Assembly: GCA_021816505.1 (NCBI GenBank)
Contig: JAKAXS010000085.1
Span: forward strand, 1 to 9,247
DNA: 9,247 nt
Source: Pseudomonadota bacterium
Lineage (GTDB): Bacteria > Pseudomonadota > Alphaproteobacteria > Rhizobiales > Hyphomicrobiaceae
Reading direction: 5' to 3'
The translations under genes and the position numbers were made by a program. This document shows, piece after piece, positions 6,406-9,247 of the stretch (the first letter of the stretch is position 1; each line of letters opens with the position of its first letter). The notes beneath the pieces are model-generated. The model had not been told where the DNA came from, searched no databases, and saw only the letters and a list, made by a program, of their open reading frames with translations.

Positions 6406-6954
6406 ATGCACGAAGAGACGGCAAGCAACGGGCTTGACGTGATTTTCTCCGCGGAAACGATCGCCGAACGCATCCGGCATCTGGCCGAGGAGATCAGCGC
6501 GCGCAACATTGAGCAATTGCTCGTCGTCGCCGTGTTGAAGGGCAGCTTCGTCTTCGCCGCCGATCTGATCCGCGCCATGCATCAGGCCGGCATGGCGCCC
6601 GAAGTCGACTTCCTCACGCTGTCGAGCTACCGGAAAAGCAAGGTCTCGTCCGGCAAGGTCGAAATCCTCCGCGATCTAGATCTGAGCGTCGACAACCGCA
6701 ACGTCATGCTGATCGACGACGTGCTCGATTCAGGCCGCACCCTGGCGTTCGCGAAGGACCTCATTTCCGCCAGGGGCGCCAAATCGATCCTCACCTGCGT
6801 GCTGCTGGACAAGAGACTGCCGCGCGCCGTGGATGTGCACGCCGACTTCTGCGCCTTCGACTGTCCCGATGAATTTGTCGTCGGGTATGGTATGGACGTA
6901 GCGCATCGCTATCGCGAGCTGCCGTTCGTCGGCCGCCTCGTCTCTGGAGACTGA
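6406..6954 (+). CDS. hpt: Hypoxanthine phosphoribosyltransferase
   Basis: This purine salvage enzyme converts hypoxanthine (and usually guanine) plus PRPP to IMP or GMP in the cytoplasm. The 182-residue product matches the bacterial family in length and motifs: VLKGSFVFAADLIR (43-56, pyrophosphate-binding loop), LTLSSYRKS (70-78, flexible loop), the PRPP-binding MLIDDVLDSGRTL (101-113), LLDKR (133-137, purine contact) and FVVGYGMD (157-164, base-binding edge). The ATG at 6406 follows AAGGAAGGA at a suitable distance. The receiver gene starts 2 bp after its stop, so the two are probably co-transcribed. Confidence 0.94.
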   Translation: MHEETASNGLDVIFSAETIAERIRHLAEEISARNIEQLLVVAVLKGSFVFAADLIRAMHQAGMAPEVDFLTLSSYRKSKVSSGKVEILRDLDLSVDNRNVMLIDDVLDSGRTLAFAKDLISARGAKSILTCVLLDKRLPRAVDVHADFCAFDCPDEFVVGYGMDVAHRYRELPFVGRLVSGD

Positions 6955-6956
6955 GC

Positions 6957-7319
6957 ATGGCACGCATCCTGTTGGCCGACGACGACAAGCCCACGCGCGA
7001 TCTCGTCAAACGCGCGCTGGAGACGGACGGTCATATCGTCGAAGTGGCGCAGGACGGCAGCGAAGCGCTCGACAGCCTGACATCCGGCCTCAAGGCCGAT
7101 CTTCTCGTCACCGACGTCAACATGCCGGGCCTCGACGGCATCTCGCTCGCCAAGAAGGCCCAGGCGCTCAATCCGGCCATGCGCATCCTGATGATGTCGG
7201 GCTTCGCGGACGAGCTCGAGCGCGCCAAGCTCGCCGCCACGGGCCACGTGGCCGTGCTTTCCAAACCCTTTTCGCTGGAACACGTTCGAGCCGCCGTCCG
7301 CGACCTGATCGCGGCCTGA
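6957..7319 (+). CDS. Single-domain response regulator, CpdR-like
   Basis: The 120-residue product is a complete receiver domain with no output domain. The acidic pocket is Asp8-Asp10 (LADDDKPT), the phosphoacceptor is Asp53 in LVTDVNMPGLDG, the switch residue is Ser81 in MMSGFAD, and the conserved Lys103 lies in LSKPFSLEHV. Stand-alone receivers of this type include CpdR, which in Caulobacter is phosphorylated through CckA-ChpT and, when unphosphorylated, primes ClpXP for regulated proteolysis. The LSKPF ending and genome type fit CpdR, but many single receivers look alike, so I give no symbol. The start is 2 bp after the hpt stop, with GGAG just upstream. Confidence in the receiver is very high, in CpdR identity moderate at best. 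The convergent transporter stop is 22 bp away. Confidence 0.92.
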   Translation: MARILLADDDKPTRDLVKRALETDGHIVEVAQDGSEALDSLTSGLKADLLVTDVNMPGLDGISLAKKAQALNPAMRILMMSGFADELERAKLAATGHVAVLSKPFSLEHVRAAVRDLIAA

Positions 7320-7341
7320 CGGCTCGGCTGCTGCCGCTGCC

Positions 7342-9030
7342 CTACTGGAACAGCGTCAGCGCTTTGACGAACGTATTCCAGATGCCCCACGCCAGCGGCA
7401 CGCCGACCAGCAGCCAGAACGCTGCCGCCTTCGCATCTATGCCACCCTTGCCGATGCCGTATGAGCCGCTTTGCACCGTTGTCACCGACGTGTGCAGCAG
7501 TTTCGCTTGCTCGGCCGCGACCTCGGCGTCGCTCATGTGCCACTTGGGATCGACCGGCCGCACGAGCAGGTTCGCAACGAAGCCCACCACCAGCATGCCC
7601 GCGAGAATGTAGAAGATGGGCCCGTAGATCTGGTCCGGCGCAATGCCGGAGTTCGCCCGCATTTCCTTGAGCGAATTGACGACCACCGGCCCGGCGATGC
7701 CGGCTGCCGACCACGCGGTCAGCAGGCGACCGTGAATGGCGCCGACGAACTGCGTTCCAAACACGTCCGCCAGATAAGCAGGGATCGTTGCGAACCCACC
7801 GCCATACATCGACGCGATGACGCAGAAGGCAAGCACGAACAGCGCCAGGACTTTCCAATCCGCCGCGAACGCCGCCAGCACATAGAGCGCCGCGCCCAAG
7901 ACAAAGAAAATCGAGTACGTCAGCTTGCGTCCCAGCTTGTCTGAAGACGAAGCCCAAGTGATGCGTCCGAAGATGTTGAATAGCGAGATCAGCCCGACGA
8001 AGCCGGCGCCGAGCGCCGCTGCAGCGGCCACCATTGCACCGTCCTGCTTGATCTCGTTGAAGCCCAGTTGCGGAGCACCGACGAGTGCGCCGCCGAACGT
8101 TTCCTGGAGCATCGGCGACGCGGCGCCGATGATGCCGATGCCGGCCGAGACGTTCATGCACAGCAACAGCCATAGCAGCCAGAACTGGGGCGTCTTGTGC
8201 GCGTTGTCGAGATGCACGTGCTTCGACGTGATCATGGCATTCGCTGAGGTGGGCGCCGTCCAGCCCTCGGGCTTCCAGCCGGGGGGCGGGATGCGGTAGC
8301 CGAACGAGCCGATCAGCATGAACACGACGTAGATCGCAGCCATCGCCAGGAACGTCTGGGTCACGCCGGGGTCGGTGGCGGTCTTGAACTGGTTCATCAG
8401 CAAGGTCGCCAGGGGCGAACCGATCATCGCGCCGCCGCCAAAACCCATGATGGCCATGCCCGTCGCCATGCCGCGGCGGTCGGGGAACCACTTGATCAGC
8501 GTGGACACCGGTGAGATGTAGCCGAGGCCAAGACCGATCCCGCCGATCACGCCGGAGCCGAGCCACAGCAGCCAGAGCTGGTGCAAGTAGACGCCGAGCG
8601 CGGAGATGAGAAGGCCGCCGCACCAGCAGATCGTGGCAACGAGACCGGCCTTGCGCGGGCCGGCGCTTTCCAGCCAGTGACCCCAGACTGCTGCGGAGAC
8701 GCCCAGGAGCACGAAGAAGAACGTGTACATCCAGCCCAGGTCGAACTGGTTCCAGTTGCAGTCCGTTGCCGTGAGCGAGCGGGTCAACAGGTCCGAGACC
8801 TGCTGATAGAAGTCCCGCGCGGCCGAACAGCTGGCGAGCGGCTTGCCGTCTGCGCCGACCAGCGCGCCCTCCAACGGCTTCCAGAACACGGAGAAGCCGT
8901 AGGCCATGCCGATGCAAAGGTGGATACACAGCGCCGCGGGCGGAACCAGCCAGCGATTGAAGCCCGCTTTCGCGACAATACGCTCGCGATCGAGCAATCC
9001 GGGTTCGGTTCCGGCTCCAGCACTCGTCAT
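7342..9030 (-). CDS. OFA-family major facilitator (oxalate/formate antiporter-like) with extra C-terminal helix
   Basis: The 562-residue product is an inner-membrane MFS transporter of the OFA family, named for the oxalate/formate antiporter OxlT; its substrate is probably a small carboxylate but cannot be told from sequence. Family marks are GMAYGFSVFWKPLEG (41-55) in helix 1, the loop WFPDRRGMATGMAIMGFG (181-198) between helices, and GGFATIPAYLADVFGT (411-426) with VGAIHGRLLTAWSAAGIAGP (429-448). A long insert after helix 1 (about 56-95) holds Cys68 and Cys91, which could form a disulfide. After the last standard helix (about 471-490) come a polar linker and an additional hydrophobic helix at about 537-560, making 13 predicted helices. 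The ATG at 9030-9028 follows AGGGGGG. The upstream leader can form two hairpins. The gene points away from a possible gene at the right edge. Confidence 0.9.
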   Translation of the reverse strand: MTSAGAGTEPGLLDRERIVAKAGFNRWLVPPAALCIHLCIGMAYGFSVFWKPLEGALVGADGKPLASCSAARDFYQQVSDLLTRSLTATDCNWNQFDLGWMYTFFFVLLGVSAAVWGHWLESAGPRKAGLVATICWCGGLLISALGVYLHQLWLLWLGSGVIGGIGLGLGYISPVSTLIKWFPDRRGMATGMAIMGFGGGAMIGSPLATLLMNQFKTATDPGVTQTFLAMAAIYVVFMLIGSFGYRIPPPGWKPEGWTAPTSANAMITSKHVHLDNAHKTPQFWLLWLLLCMNVSAGIGIIGAASPMLQETFGGALVGAPQLGFNEIKQDGAMVAAAAALGAGFVGLISLFNIFGRITWASSSDKLGRKLTYSIFFVLGAALYVLAAFAADWKVLALFVLAFCVIASMYGGGFATIPAYLADVFGTQFVGAIHGRLLTAWSAAGIAGPVVVNSLKEMRANSGIAPDQIYGPIFYILAGMLVVGFVANLLVRPVDPKWHMSDAEVAAEQAKLLHTSVTTVQSGSYGIGKGGIDAKAAAFWLLVGVPLAWGIWNTFVKALTLFQ

Positions 9031-9071
9031 GTTCCCCCCTATGGAACGCGGCGCCGGGTCCCCCCGGAGCC
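9031..9071 (-). promoter_or_regulatory. Two potential hairpins in the transporter mRNA leader, one enclosing the ribosome binding site
   Basis: Read in the mRNA direction, GTTCC (plus 9043-9047) and GGAAC (9031-9035) form a 5-bp stem directly before the ATG, with ATAGGGG, the likely Shine-Dalgarno, in the loop. Immediately upstream, GGC-CCGGG arms at 9050-9058 pair with CCCGG-GCC at 9063-9071 around a 4-nt loop, with one G-A mismatch. The stems are plain in the sequence; a regulatory role is inference. Confidence 0.4.
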
Positions 9072-9138
9072 GAAATTTTGCCGATACCAGTAGCGTTTCG
9101 ACTTTAGAAGAACAAGCATTTGCATCGGCCCCGCCAGT

Positions 9139-9154
9139 GGCTTATCGCTAAGCC
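9139..9154. repeat. Short perfect inverted repeat upstream of the transporter gene
   Basis: GGCTTA and TAAGCC form a perfect 6-bp stem around TCGC, about 110 bp upstream of the transporter start, between the transporter and a possible divergent gene. It has no following T run, so it is not a terminator. It could be an operator half-site pair, or chance. Confidence 0.35.
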
Positions 9155-9224
9155 CGGTTGCGAAAACGCGCTGCCGTACCAAATTAACTGTGTGCCAGAG
9201 ATCGAAGCTACCCGTCCGGAACAG

Positions 9225-9247
9225 ATGACAGAGGAGTCAAAACAGAT
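9225..9247 (+). other. Possible first codons of a rightward gene cut by the window edge
   Basis: The last bases contain GAGGAG (9231-9236) followed by a 9-nt spacer and AT at the very end (9246-9247). If the next base is G, this is a well-spaced start codon. An ATG at 9225 is in the same frame and would give MTEESKQ before the edge. Either start implies a gene divergent from the transporter. The product cannot be told. Confidence 0.3.

Noticed and set aside
7311..7341. A GCGGC/GCCGC hairpin between the receiver and transporter genes as a terminator
   Set aside because: The stem is only 5 bp with a long loop and no T run, which is too weak to call in sequence of this base composition.
7031..8929. 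A 632-codon open frame on the minus strand covering most of the transporter gene and the end of the receiver gene
   Set aside because: It is out of frame with the clear OFA transporter on the same strand, is extremely rich in Arg, Gly and His, has no recognisable motif, and runs antisense into the receiver gene. This is the usual shadow in GC-rich DNA.

Overview
The window is GC-rich and gene-dense, and every gene reads as chromosomal alphaproteobacterial DNA, most likely from the order Hyphomicrobiales (Rhizobiales). The reasons are the divergent hemC/tsaD pair, the ftsE-ftsX pair with a long cytoplasmic FtsX tail, and the hpt gene followed by a single-domain response regulator. This placement is inference from gene content; no rRNA or other phylogenetic marker lies in the window. 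I see no tRNA, rRNA, CRISPR array, insertion sequence or prophage gene.

Layout from left to right. (1) 1-537, minus strand: the first 179 codons of hemC (porphyrin/heme synthesis), running off the left edge. (2) 538-637: a divergent intergenic region with a strong imperfect inverted repeat overlapping a perfect 12-bp palindrome. (3) 638-1741, plus: tsaD (t6A tRNA modification). (4) 1745-2407, minus: a Tat-exported intradiol ring-cleavage dioxygenase, convergent with tsaD with a 3-bp gap. (5) 2480-4397, plus: a tightly coupled operon of mobA, mobB (molybdenum cofactor guanylylation) and a secreted protein that looks like a subtilisin-fold protease without its catalytic residues. (6) 4399-6166, minus: ftsX and ftsE, overlapping, encoding the ABC-type divisome module. 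(7) 6167-6405: 239 bp between divergent genes. (8) 6406-7319, plus: hpt (purine salvage) and a CpdR-like receiver protein 2 bp apart. (9) 7342-9030, minus: a large OFA-family major facilitator transporter with an extra C-terminal membrane helix. (10) 9031-9247: the transporter leader with two small hairpins, and probably the first codons of a rightward gene cut by the window edge.

The window is mostly housekeeping: heme, tRNA modification, Moco maturation, cell division and purine salvage. The less ordinary parts are the apparently dead, exported subtilase-like protein translationally coupled to mobAB, the isolated exported intradiol dioxygenase, the overlapping dyads between hemC and tsaD, and the C-terminal helix of the OFA transporter, which resembles the separately encoded small subunit seen beside related transporters. 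I did not find an obvious complete novel multi-gene system. The pseudo-subtilase is the best lead.
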